NCBI GenBank assembly: GCA_021767625.1
Contig: JAASTB010000030.1
Span: 1 to 14,137, forward strand
DNA length: 14,137 nucleotides
Direction of reading: 5' to 3'
From: Wenzhouxiangella sp.
Lineage (GTDB): Bacteria; Pseudomonadota; Gammaproteobacteria; Xanthomonadales; Wenzhouxiangellaceae
Below the pieces are notes generated by a model. The model saw only the letters and a list, made by a program, of their open reading frames with translations, did not search any database and was not told the origin of the DNA. The first letter of the stretch is position 1, and every line of letters starts with the position of its first letter. Made by a program: the position numbers and the translations under genes. Of the stretch, positions 7,590 to 14,137 are shown one piece after another.

Positions 7590-7597
7590 TATACAAT
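7590..7597 (+). promoter_or_regulatory. Candidate -10 element of the ndk operon
   Basis: TATACAAT contains TACAAT (5 of 6 to consensus), about 105 bp upstream of the ndk ATG in the divergent intergenic region. No convincing -35 is found at 16-18 bp, so it is either activator-dependent or not the promoter. The implied leader of about 100 nt could fold a GC-rich hairpin (5-bp core 7615-7619 with 7627-7631, outer CCGG pairs at 7609-7612 with 7633-7636). Confidence 0.35.
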
Positions 7598-7701
7598 TCC
7601 CGGTTTGTCCGGCGGCGGCCCCGAAAGCCGCTCCGGTCGCGTCACCCGCACGGCGTCTGCATTCAGGCGACCGCCCCAGCAATCTGTCCGAAGGAGCAGG
7701 A

Positions 7702-8121
7702 ATGGAACGCACTCTGTCCATCATCAAGCCCGATGCCGTGGCCAAGAACGTCATCGGCGAGATCTACACCCGCTTCGAGCGCGCCGGCCTCAAGATCGTC
7801 GCCGCCCGCATGAAGCACCTCTCCCGCGAAGAAGCCGAGGGTTTCTACGCCGTTCATCGCGAGCGCCCGTTCTTCAATGATCTGGTGGCGTTCATGATGT
7901 CCGGCCCGGTGATGGTCCAGGTGCTGGAAGGCGAGGATGCCATCGCCCGCAATCGCGAACTGATGGGCGCGACCGACCCGCAGCAGGCCGCTCCCGGCAC
8001 GATCCGGGCCGATTTCGCGACCAGCATCGACGCCAATGCCGTGCACGGATCGGACGGCGCGGACACCGCGAAAGAGGAAATCGCCTTCTTTTTCGGTGAT
8101 GATGAGATATACTCACGGTAA
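7702..8121 (+). CDS. ndk: Nucleoside diphosphate kinase
   Basis: Ndk transfers the terminal phosphate of ATP to other nucleoside diphosphates through a phospho-histidine, balancing cytoplasmic NTP and dNTP pools. The 139-residue product has the usual bacterial length. Visible are IIKPDA with Lys9, the conserved FFNDLVAFMMSGPV core, RNRELMGATDP, and the active-site motif NAVHGSD with His115 as phospho-acceptor; the end EIYSR is typical. AAGGAG lies 5 nt before the ATG, a near-perfect ribosome binding site that fixes the start. rlmN follows after only 20 bp, so ndk is the first gene of an ndk-rlmN-pilW-rodZ transcription unit. It is divergent from the Reg_prop cyclase gene. Confidence 0.98.
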   Translation: MERTLSIIKPDAVAKNVIGEIYTRFERAGLKIVAARMKHLSREEAEGFYAVHRERPFFNDLVAFMMSGPVMVQVLEGEDAIARNRELMGATDPQQAAPGTIRADFATSIDANAVHGSDGADTAKEEIAFFFGDDEIYSR

Positions 8122-8141
8122 TTATCAGAGAAATCTCGCAA

Positions 8142-9260
8142 ATGCCCGCAGGGCCTGAAGAAATCACCAACCTGCTCGGTCTCGACCGGGCGGGCCTCGA
8201 GCGGTTTTTCGTCGACCTCGGCGAAAAACCGTTTCGCGCGCGCCAGCTGCTGCAGTGGATTCACCAGCGCGGCGTGACCGATTTCGGGCAGATGACGGAT
8301 CTGTCCAAGGCCCTGCGTGAACGTCTCGAAGGCGCTGCCGGCGTCGCGCCGCCCGCGATCATGCGCGAGCAGCGCTCCGAGGACGGCACCGTCAAATGGC
8401 TGATGTCCATCGCCGGCGGCAACGCCGTCGAGACGGTCTACATTCCCGAAACCAGCCGCGGCACCCTGTGCATTTCCTCGCAGGTGGGCTGCATGCTCAA
8501 CTGCACGTTCTGCTCGACCGCCACGCAGGGATTCAACCGCAACCTCGACTCGGCCGAAATCATCGGGCAGGTCTGGCAGGCCGTTCAGCGACTGCGAGAG
8601 CTCCACGGCGACGAGCGTCGCGTCACGAACGTGGTGTTCATGGGCATGGGCGAACCCATGCTCAATCTCAACGCCGTTCGCCCCGCGCTGTCGCTGCTTC
8701 GCGACGACCTGGCCTACGGACTTGCATCGCGGCGAGTGACCATCTCGACCTCCGGCGTGGTTCCGGGCATCGACGACCTGGCCCACGGCGATGAGTTCGC
8801 GCTCGCCGTGTCGCTTCATGCGGCCGACAACGAGTTGCGAAGCCGCCTGGTGCCGCTCAACCGCAAGTATCCGGTCGAGGAGCTGATTTCGGCCTGCAAG
8901 CGTTTCGTCAAGGCGCGGCCCAAGCGTTCGGTGACCTTCGAGTACACCATGATCGACGGTGTCAACGACCGGCCCGAGCACGCTCGCGCGCTGGTCCGGC
9001 TGCTCAGCGTGCTGCCGTCCAAGATCAACCTGATTCCGTTCAATCCCTTTCCCGGCACGCCCTTCCGCTGTTCCTCGGACGAGGCGATCTACGAATTCCA
9101 GAAGATCACGCGAGCGGCCGGTCTCATCACCACCGTTCGCAAGACCCGCGGTGAGGACATCGACGCCGCTTGCGGACAGCTCGTCGGCAAGCTGCTCAGC
9201 CCGAGCCAGCGGCGGCAGATGGTTCAGCAGCAGTTGGCACGGCAGGCGGTGGCGTCTTGA
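8142..9260 (+). CDS. rlmN: Dual-specificity 23S rRNA (A2503-C2)/tRNA (A37-C2) methyltransferase RlmN
   Basis: RlmN is a radical-SAM enzyme that methylates C2 of A2503 in 23S rRNA and A37 in certain tRNAs. The 372-residue product carries the [4Fe-4S] motif CMLNCTFC (Cys117, Cys121, Cys124), the glycine-rich SAM-binding GMGEPMLN, and near the C-terminus Cys344 in DAACGQL, the position of the methyl-carrying cysteine. The N-terminal FRARQLLQWI helix region is the usual RNA-binding accessory domain. A Cfr resistance enzyme is a paralogue, but the genomic context and overall match favour RlmN. The ATG at 8142 has only a weak purine stretch (AGAGAAA) upstream; translation may be helped by the close ndk stop. 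Its TGA overlaps the TTG start of the next gene. Confidence 0.97.
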   Translation: MPAGPEEITNLLGLDRAGLERFFVDLGEKPFRARQLLQWIHQRGVTDFGQMTDLSKALRERLEGAAGVAPPAIMREQRSEDGTVKWLMSIAGGNAVETVYIPETSRGTLCISSQVGCMLNCTFCSTATQGFNRNLDSAEIIGQVWQAVQRLRELHGDERRVTNVVFMGMGEPMLNLNAVRPALSLLRDDLAYGLASRRVTISTSGVVPGIDDLAHGDEFALAVSLHAADNELRSRLVPLNRKYPVEELISACKRFVKARPKRSVTFEYTMIDGVNDRPEHARALVRLLSVLPSKINLIPFNPFPGTPFRCSSDEAIYEFQKITRAAGLITTVRKTRGEDIDAACGQLVGKLLSPSQRRQMVQQQLARQAVAS

Positions 9261-10048
9261 ACGGGCTGCGCCTGCTCATCCTGACCGTTCTCGTCGCAAT
9301 GCTGGCGGCCTGTGCCACCGCCAGCAAGCCCGAACCCGGCAACACCGGGCGCACCGGCATGGATCGCGTCAGTCCGGTTCGCGCGGCGGATGTCAACACG
9401 CGGCTCGGCGTGGGCTATTTCGAGCGGGGCGACTACCAGGTGGCCCTGGAGAAACTCGAGCGGGCAGTCGAGCTCGACCCCGCGCACGTACCGGCCTACG
9501 TGACGCTGGCCCTGATCGAAGAGCAGCTCGGCCGCGACTCCCGCGCCCGGCGCTACTATCGCGAAGCCGTGAGCCTTGCGCCGGAGGACGGCGCCACCCT
9601 CAACGGTTACGCGGCTTTCCTGTGCCGTCAGGGCGAGTATCGGGAGGCCGACGAGATCTTCCGGCGCGCGATCAACGATCCCTTCTACGACACGAAGGAA
9701 GTCGTCTATGCCAACGCGGGCTCCTGCGCGATTCGCGCCGGTCGGCTCGACGAAGCCGAGAGCTACCTTCGCCAGGCACTCGAGGTCGCTCCGGAGTATC
9801 CTGACGCACTATTCAATCTGGCCCGCCTGTTCCTGCAGCGCGACGACGCCTTCCGGGCGCGTGCCTTCCTGCAGCGTTACGAGGCGACGACAGGGGCCGA
9901 TCCGGGAGCGTTGCTGCTCGGGTACCGGATCGAACAACGGCTTGGCAACGAGCGGGAAGCCGCCCGCTACTTCAGGCGACTCGAGGATCAGTTCCCCGAT
10001 TCGGCCGAAGCTCGAAATATAAGACAACAGACCAGCCGAGATGACTGA
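9257..10048 (+). CDS. pilW: Type IV pilus biogenesis/stability lipoprotein PilW (PilF), TPR
   Basis: This is an outer-membrane TPR lipoprotein; PilF/PilW is known to be needed for multimerisation and localisation of the PilQ secretin. The 263-residue product has a hydrophobic signal peptide ending in the lipobox LAAC (Cys near residue 19), then about six TPR repeats, with blocks such as LGVGYFERGDYQVALEKLE and LFNLARLFLQRDDAFRARA. LNGYAAFLCRQGEYREADE and the stretch NAGSCAIRAGRLDEAESYL match the PilF pattern. The start is taken as the TTG at 9257, since only this places the signal peptide at the N-terminus; the frame stays open upstream inside rlmN. TTG overlaps the rlmN stop (TTGA), with GGCGGTGG upstream as weak ribosome binding site. 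It overlaps rodZ by 8 bp. The rlmN-pilW-rodZ order matches Pseudomonas and Xanthomonas. Confidence 0.9.
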   Translation: MNGLRLLILTVLVAMLAACATASKPEPGNTGRTGMDRVSPVRAADVNTRLGVGYFERGDYQVALEKLERAVELDPAHVPAYVTLALIEEQLGRDSRARRYYREAVSLAPEDGATLNGYAAFLCRQGEYREADEIFRRAINDPFYDTKEVVYANAGSCAIRAGRLDEAESYLRQALEVAPEYPDALFNLARLFLQRDDAFRARAFLQRYEATTGADPGALLLGYRIEQRLGNEREAARYFRRLEDQFPDSAEARNIRQQTSRDD

Positions 10049-10982
10049 AAACACCAGCGCAAGCACTGAAGCAACACAACAGGAAAACAAGGAACGCTAC
10101 GAACGCATCGGCGCTCAACTCAAGCGCCGCCGGGAAGCGCTTTCGCTCGAGCAGGGCGATGTCGCCCAACAACTGCACCTGCCTGGGATGGTCGTCAACG
10201 ACATCGAGACCGGGCAAGTCGAAAAACTCTCCAGCCTCTATCGCCGCGGCTACATCAGGAATTACGCCCGTCTGCTGGGCCTCGACCCGGATGAAGTCCT
10301 GGCCGAGGCGGGCGAGGACCAGCTGCCCGAGCTGCAGGAAGTGTTGCCCGCCTCCTCCCGGCGCGAATGGCGGCTCGAGCGTTACCTCAAGATTTCTACG
10401 TATGCCATTGTAACTGTTGCGGTTGTTGTTCCCCTGGTCTACGCTTTCCTGGCAGGCGGTTCGCGCATGCTCGAGCGTGAGCCGGGCTCCGCGGAGACGT
10501 CGCTGGCGCAAACCGACGAGGCCGCCGGGACGAGCTCGAAGGCATCGACTGACGCTGCGCCTGCCGAAGTGGCGGGGTCGGATTCGGCGCGGCACGTGTC
10601 GGCTTCGGCGCTGCCGCTGAATCCGATGCGGCCGAGCCGCGAACCCACGGCGGAAGCGACACCGAACATGAGCGAGGCGACCGAGGTCCCGCACGACGAG
10701 GCCGCGGCCGAACCGGGCCCGAGGCCAAGCGCCTTGCAGCTCGAGTTGCTCGAAGACAGCTGGATCGAGATTCTCGACGCGGCGGGTACGCGCCTGGAGT
10801 ACGATCTTCTGCGCGGCGGTCAGACGCGCAGTTACGAGGGGCAGGCGCCGTTCAGTTTGCTGGTGGGCCGTTCCAGCGCCGTTCGGCTCCAGGTCAACGG
10901 CCGGGAGGTCACCTGGGAAGGGCACGAAAGCGGCGACGTCGCCGAAATCGCGGTTGCAGCCGACGGCCAGGTGGAACGTTGA
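10041..10982 (+). CDS. rodZ: Cytoskeletal/cell-shape protein RodZ
   Basis: RodZ is a bitopic inner-membrane protein that links MreB filaments to the wall-elongation machinery. The 313 residues show a cytoplasmic HTH_25 domain (about 20-95), a membrane helix (about 116-138), a low-complexity Ala/Ser/Glu/Pro periplasmic linker (about 140-228) and a C-terminal beta-rich DUF4115-type domain (about 230-310, LQLELLEDSWIEILDA). YRRGYIRNYARLLGL is the conserved helix; Tyr67 and Tyr71 fall where E. coli has Phe60 and Tyr64, which contact MreB. The length is close to E. coli RodZ (337). The ATG overlaps the end of pilW by 8 bp, so it is probably coupled to it. A terminator-like hairpin follows 38 bp after the stop. 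Confidence 0.94.
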   Translation: MTENTSASTEATQQENKERYERIGAQLKRRREALSLEQGDVAQQLHLPGMVVNDIETGQVEKLSSLYRRGYIRNYARLLGLDPDEVLAEAGEDQLPELQEVLPASSRREWRLERYLKISTYAIVTVAVVVPLVYAFLAGGSRMLEREPGSAETSLAQTDEAAGTSSKASTDAAPAEVAGSDSARHVSASALPLNPMRPSREPTAEATPNMSEATEVPHDEAAAEPGPRPSALQLELLEDSWIEILDAAGTRLEYDLLRGGQTRSYEGQAPFSLLVGRSSAVRLQVNGREVTWEGHESGDVAEIAVAADGQVER

Positions 10983-11020
10983 GCCCGGCCTGACAGCCCG
11001 GCCAGCGAAGATTGCGCTTG

Positions 11021-11048
11021 GAGCCCGCCGCCGGCGGGCTCGTCTTTT
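11021..11048 (+). terminator. Intrinsic terminator/attenuator between rodZ and hisS
   Basis: GAGCCCGCC and GGCGGGCTC form a perfect 9-bp stem with a GCC loop (11021-11041), followed by GTCTTTT. It would end the ndk-rodZ transcript. It lies only 2 nt before the hisS ribosome binding region and no promoter is apparent downstream of it, so it may be a leaky terminator or attenuator for hisS. Confidence 0.7.
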
Positions 11049-11066
11049 GTGACGGAAGCAATACAG

Positions 11067-12344
11067 ATGAAGAATATCCAGTCGATACGCGGCATGCACG
11101 ACATCCTGCCGGACCAGACGCCGATGTGGCGCTGGCTGGAAGCTCGCATCTGCCGCGTTTTCGCAGCCTACGATTTCCACGAGATCCGCCTGCCCATCCT
11201 GGAAAAGGCCGAGGTCTTCACCCGCGCGATCGGCCAGTCCACCGACGTGGTGGAAAAGGAGATGTATGCCTTCGAGGATCGCAACGGCGACATGCTCTGC
11301 CTGCGCCCGGAAGGCACCGCAGGCGTAGTGCGTTCGGCCATCCAGCACGGCCTGCTGCACGTACCGGGCCTGAAGGTCTGGTATCAGGGTCCGATGTTCC
11401 GGCACGAACGGCCCCAGAAGGGGCGCCAGCGCCAGTTCCACCAGTTCGGCGCCGAGGTTTTCGGCCTCGAACAGGCCACCACCGACGTGGAACTGATCGC
11501 GCTCGGTGAGAGGCTCTGGAAGGAGCTCGGCCTGTCGGGTCGGATTCGGCTGGAGATCAACACCCTGGGCGACCGCGAAGACCGGCAACGCTATCGCCGG
11601 AAGCTGGTCGACTACCTGGAGCCCTACCGCGATCGCCTCGATGCCGACAGCCAGCGGCGGCTGGAAACCAACCCGCTGCGGATTTTCGACAGCAAGAACC
11701 CGGACACGAAGGCCGTCATGGCCGATGCCCCGCGACTGGCCGATGAGCTCGGCGACGAAGCGCGAGCGCATTTCGAGCGCGTGAAATCGATGCTCGATCG
11801 CCTGGGCATCGAATACACGGTCAACACCGGCCTGGTTCGCGGACTGGACTACTACTGTCGAACCGTCTTCGAGTGGGTCACCGACGAGCTCGGTGCCCAG
11901 GGCACGGTCTGCGCCGGGGGGCGCTACAACGACCTGGTGGCCATGCAGGGCGGCAAGGACACGCCGGGGATCGGTTTCGCGCTCGGCGTGGAGCGTCTGC
12001 TGGCCATGCTCGAGGCCGCGGGCGTTGAAGCCGGCCAGCATGCCGACGCCTTCGTGGTCAGCCAGGTCGACGAAGCCGAGATGCTGGCGGTGGCCGAGCG
12101 CATTCGTGACCAGGCTCCCGGCCTCTCGCTGGCCACGGCCCTGGGCGGCGGCAGCATGAAGTCGCAATTCAAGCGCGCCGACCGCAGCGGCGCGCGCTGG
12201 TGCATCATTCTCGGCGAGGCCGAGTTCGCGCGCGGCGAAGCCGCGATCAAGGACCTGCGCGGCGACGCCGGGCAGGAGATGGTCGCAATCGATCAGTTGC
12301 CCCGGCGCCTGCAGGCATTGCTTGCCGCCGGTACGGGCGACTGA
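11067..12344 (+). CDS. hisS: Histidyl-tRNA synthetase
   Basis: HisRS, a class II synthetase, charges tRNA-His in the cytoplasm. The 425-residue length matches E. coli (424). Visible are the N-terminal MKNIQSIRGMHDILP, motif 2 with FRHERPQKGRQRQFHQ (111-126), the histidine-specific LVRGLDYY (256-263), motif 3 with GIGFALGVERL (301-311) and a C-terminal anticodon-binding domain (about 327-425). The ATG at 11067 aligns with the family N-terminus and has CGGAAG 8 nt upstream; a GTG at 11049 would add six residues and sit directly on the terminator T-run. ispG, normally between rodZ and hisS in gammaproteobacteria, is not here. yfgM and bamB follow in the usual order, 53 bp downstream. Confidence 0.98.
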   Translation: MKNIQSIRGMHDILPDQTPMWRWLEARICRVFAAYDFHEIRLPILEKAEVFTRAIGQSTDVVEKEMYAFEDRNGDMLCLRPEGTAGVVRSAIQHGLLHVPGLKVWYQGPMFRHERPQKGRQRQFHQFGAEVFGLEQATTDVELIALGERLWKELGLSGRIRLEINTLGDREDRQRYRRKLVDYLEPYRDRLDADSQRRLETNPLRIFDSKNPDTKAVMADAPRLADELGDEARAHFERVKSMLDRLGIEYTVNTGLVRGLDYYCRTVFEWVTDELGAQGTVCAGGRYNDLVAMQGGKDTPGIGFALGVERLLAMLEAAGVEAGQHADAFVVSQVDEAEMLAVAERIRDQAPGLSLATALGGGSMKSQFKRADRSGARWCIILGEAEFARGEAAIKDLRGDAGQEMVAIDQLPRRLQALLAAGTGD

Positions 12345-12352
12345 TTTATCAT
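12322..12352 (+). promoter_or_regulatory. Weak candidate promoter before yfgM-bamB
   Basis: TTGCCG (12322-12327) and TATCAT (12347-12352, 5 of 6) are separated by 19 bp at the hisS 3' end, about 46 bp before the yfgM ATG. The spacer is longer than optimal. It could give yfgM-bamB expression independent of hisS. Confidence 0.2.
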
Positions 12353-12397
12353 AGGCGATCGAATTTCCACCATGCCCATCGCAAGGATCAATCCGAC

Positions 12398-13045
12398 ATG
12401 GCCGTAGAGCTTTACGACGAACACGAGCAGGGCGAGCGCGTCCGCAAGTGGATCAAGGAATACACCCCGGCGATCATCGTCGGCCTGGTGCTCGCCTTCG
12501 GCGGCATTTTCGGTTTCCGCTACTGGCAGGATTACCGGGCCGACCAGCAACTGATGGGGTCGGACTACTACCAGGTGGTCAGCCAGCAGGTGACCGAGGG
12601 CGACCTCGAATCGGCCGAGTCGGAATACCGGACCATGGTCGAGACCGTCGGCGAAACCGCCTACACGGGTCTGGCCGGCATGCAGCTGGCCGCGGCCTGG
12701 GTCGACGACGGTCGCCTCCCGCCGGCGGCCGACATCTATCGGGGCATCCTCGAAAATCGCCGTCTGGAGTCGCTGTGGCCTGTGGCCAAGCTGCGCCTCG
12801 CACGGGTACTGGAAGCCCAGGGCGAATATGAACAGGCCCTGTCGCTGCTGGAAGGCGCTGCACCCGACGGTTTCGAAGCGTCCTGGGCCGAGACGCGCGG
12901 CGACCTTCTGTTCGAGCGCGGTCGCGTCGATGAAGCACGTGCGGCCTGGGAAGACGCCCTGGCTCGTCGGACGGCAGACGGCGGCAACCCGCGGCTGCTC
13001 CAGATCAAGATCGACGCCGCCACGACCGAAGGAGGTACTTCGTGA
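12398..13045 (+). CDS. yfgM: YfgM-type membrane ancillary chaperone
   Basis: YfgM is an inner-membrane protein with a periplasmic TPR-like domain, known in E. coli as a partner of PpiD at the Sec translocon, helping secreted proteins. The 215 residues (E. coli 206) begin MAVELYDEHEQGERVRKWIK, followed by one membrane helix (about 23-41) and TPR-like helices (for example AKLRLARVLEAQGEYEQAL). The ATG at 12398 is chosen because it puts the short cytoplasmic tail and membrane helix in the family positions; the frame is open further upstream inside hisS but that part reads as a shadow. AAGGA lies 10 nt upstream. Its TGA overlaps the bamB GTG (GTGA), implying coupled synthesis with the outer-membrane assembly lipoprotein. 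Confidence 0.92.
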   Translation: MAVELYDEHEQGERVRKWIKEYTPAIIVGLVLAFGGIFGFRYWQDYRADQQLMGSDYYQVVSQQVTEGDLESAESEYRTMVETVGETAYTGLAGMQLAAAWVDDGRLPPAADIYRGILENRRLESLWPVAKLRLARVLEAQGEYEQALSLLEGAAPDGFEASWAETRGDLLFERGRVDEARAAWEDALARRTADGGNPRLLQIKIDAATTEGGTS

Positions 13046-14137
13046 CCCGGCAGGGACGATTCTTTCTGCTGGTTCCCGCGCTTCTGACCCTGGCGGGCTG
13101 CCAGACCGTCGGCGGCTGGTTCGGCGGTGGCAGCGACGAGCCGGAGCCGGCGGAACTGACCGAGATCAGCCAGCCCGTTCCGATCGACCGGGTCTGGTCG
13201 GTCGACACCGGCGAAGGTACCAACCGCAGCCAGCCCCGCATCAGGCCCGTCTACGCCGACGGCCAGGTGTGGGTGGCGGACCATGAAGGCCTGATCACCG
13301 CGGTCGACGCCGAGACCGGCCGGGTACAGCGCGAGATCGACATCGAAATGCCGATTTCCGCGGGCCCCACCGTGACGCAAGAGCTGGTCATCGTCGGCAC
13401 TTTCGACGGCGAGCTGGTGGTCATCGACCGCGAATCGGGACGGATCCAGTGGCGGGCGCAGCTTTCCTCCGAGATCCTGTCCAAGCCGGTCCTGCACGAC
13501 GGCATCATCGTGGCCCGCTGCATCGACGGCCGCGTCTTCGGTCTGGACCGCAGCGACGGCGCGCGCATCTGGGTACACGACCGCAGCGTGCCGCTTCTGA
13601 CCCTGCGGGGCAACGGCGATCCGCTCCCGCGTGCCGGGCAGGTCTACATCGGCTACGACGACGGGCAGGTAACCGCGATCCGCGTCTCCGACGGCTCGGT
13701 GCTTTGGGAACAGCGCGTGAGCGCGCCGGAAGGCCGCACGGAGCTCGACCGCCTGGCCGACATCGACGGTCCGATGCTGGTCGTGGGCACGGAACTCTAC
13801 GTGGTGACTTATCACGGCCGGCTTGCGGGCCTGGCGCTGGAGTCCGGGCGCACGCTCTGGGTCAAGGACATTTCTTCTTCCAGCGGTTTGAGTCTGCGCC
13901 GCACCCAGCTTGCCGTCACCGATCGCGGGGACAATGTCTGGCTGGTCGACCGCCGCAACGGCTCGACGCTGTGGCGCGGCGACCAGCTGCTGCGACGCGA
14001 ACTGACGCGCCCGGTCTTCCTGGGCGGGCTCGTGGCCGTGGGCGATTTCGAAGGCTACCTGCACTTCTTCGACGCCGACAGCGGTCAGATCGTCGCTCGC
14101 GCGCGGGCAGGCGACGAGCCGCCGGCAGCCGCACCGC
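13042..14137 (+). CDS. bamB: Outer-membrane protein assembly factor BamB (cut by right edge)
   Basis: BamB is an outer-membrane lipoprotein with an eight-bladed PQQ-type beta-propeller that supports BamA in inserting beta-barrel proteins. The visible 365 residues start with GTG, with GGAGG 6 nt upstream at 13031-13035. A short signal peptide ends in lipobox LAGC (Cys20), followed by a Gly/Glu/Pro-rich tether. Propeller blades with repeating patterns follow (GLITAVDAETGRV, GELVVIDRESGRIQW, GRLAGLALESGRTLW and similar). The stretch LDRLADIDGPMLVVGTELYV is characteristic of BamB. No stop occurs before the edge, and judging by family length only the last few tens of residues are missing. der, the usual next gene, would be outside. 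Earlier overlap with yfgM (GTGA) indicates one operon. Confidence 0.95.
   Translation, partial: MTRQGRFFLLVPALLTLAGCQTVGGWFGGGSDEPEPAELTEISQPVPIDRVWSVDTGEGTNRSQPRIRPVYADGQVWVADHEGLITAVDAETGRVQREIDIEMPISAGPTVTQELVIVGTFDGELVVIDRESGRIQWRAQLSSEILSKPVLHDGIIVARCIDGRVFGLDRSDGARIWVHDRSVPLLTLRGNGDPLPRAGQVYIGYDDGQVTAIRVSDGSVLWEQRVSAPEGRTELDRLADIDGPMLVVGTELYVVTYHGRLAGLALESGRTLWVKDISSSSGLSLRRTQLAVTDRGDNVWLVDRRNGSTLWRGDQLLRRELTRPVFLGGLVAVGDFEGYLHFFDADSGQIVARARAGDEPPAAAP

Noticed and set aside
11049..11066. GTG at 11049 as hisS start
   Set aside because: It adds six residues not expected for the family and sits on the terminator T-run; the ATG at 11067 has a Shine-Dalgarno and the canonical N-terminus.
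9972..12167. 731-codon minus-strand frame opposite rodZ and hisS
   Set aside because: rodZ and hisS have conserved motifs throughout; the antisense frame is a codon-bias shadow. The same applies to minus-strand frames at 7854-8981 and 12736-14064.

Overview
The window is GC-rich chromosomal DNA of a gammaproteobacterium. The block ndk-rlmN-pilW-rodZ-hisS-yfgM-bamB is the gammaproteobacterial core cluster known from Pseudomonas and Xanthomonas relatives. Its GC-rich codon use and the pilW insertion suggest a Xanthomonadales, Chromatiales or Wenzhouxiangella-like lineage, but this placement is inferred from gene order and protein character only. No insertion sequence, phage gene, CRISPR array or toxin-antitoxin pair is visible.

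Left part (1-1936). The 3' portion of imuB (damage-induced Y-family polymerase-like accessory protein) enters from the left edge. It converges on a minus-strand SRAP/YedK gene, which protects abasic sites. Behind that gene lies tRNA-Asn(GTT), also on the minus strand, with its own promoter and an intrinsic terminator that stops only 13 nt before the SRAP start codon.

Middle part (2023-7402). Two large minus-strand membrane diguanylate cyclases lie head to tail. The upstream one has a signal peptide, a roughly 14-blade Reg_prop sensor region, a Y_Y_Y domain, one membrane segment and GGDEF. The downstream one has a PDZ domain between membrane segments, a polytopic membrane module, GAF and GGDEF. 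Both keep the GGEEF active site and the RxxD product-inhibition site, so both should make c-di-GMP and be feedback-controlled. A 33-codon open frame with its own ribosome binding site overlaps the start of the second gene by ATGA.

Right part (7590-14137). On the plus strand, ndk, rlmN, pilW and rodZ are closely packed or overlapping and look like one operon. An intrinsic-type terminator follows rodZ. It sits where ispG is usually found, and ispG is missing from this place. Then come hisS, yfgM and bamB, the last cut by the right edge. These genes cover nucleotide balancing, 23S rRNA/tRNA methylation, type IV pilus secretin assembly, cell shape, histidyl-tRNA charging, periplasmic chaperone traffic and outer-membrane protein assembly.

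I see no clear new multi-gene system. The points most worth a second look are the coupled small ORF before the PDZ cyclase, the two intrinsic terminators directly abutting ribosome binding sites (SRAP and hisS), the displaced ispG, and the imuB-SRAP pairing without dnaE2 downstream.
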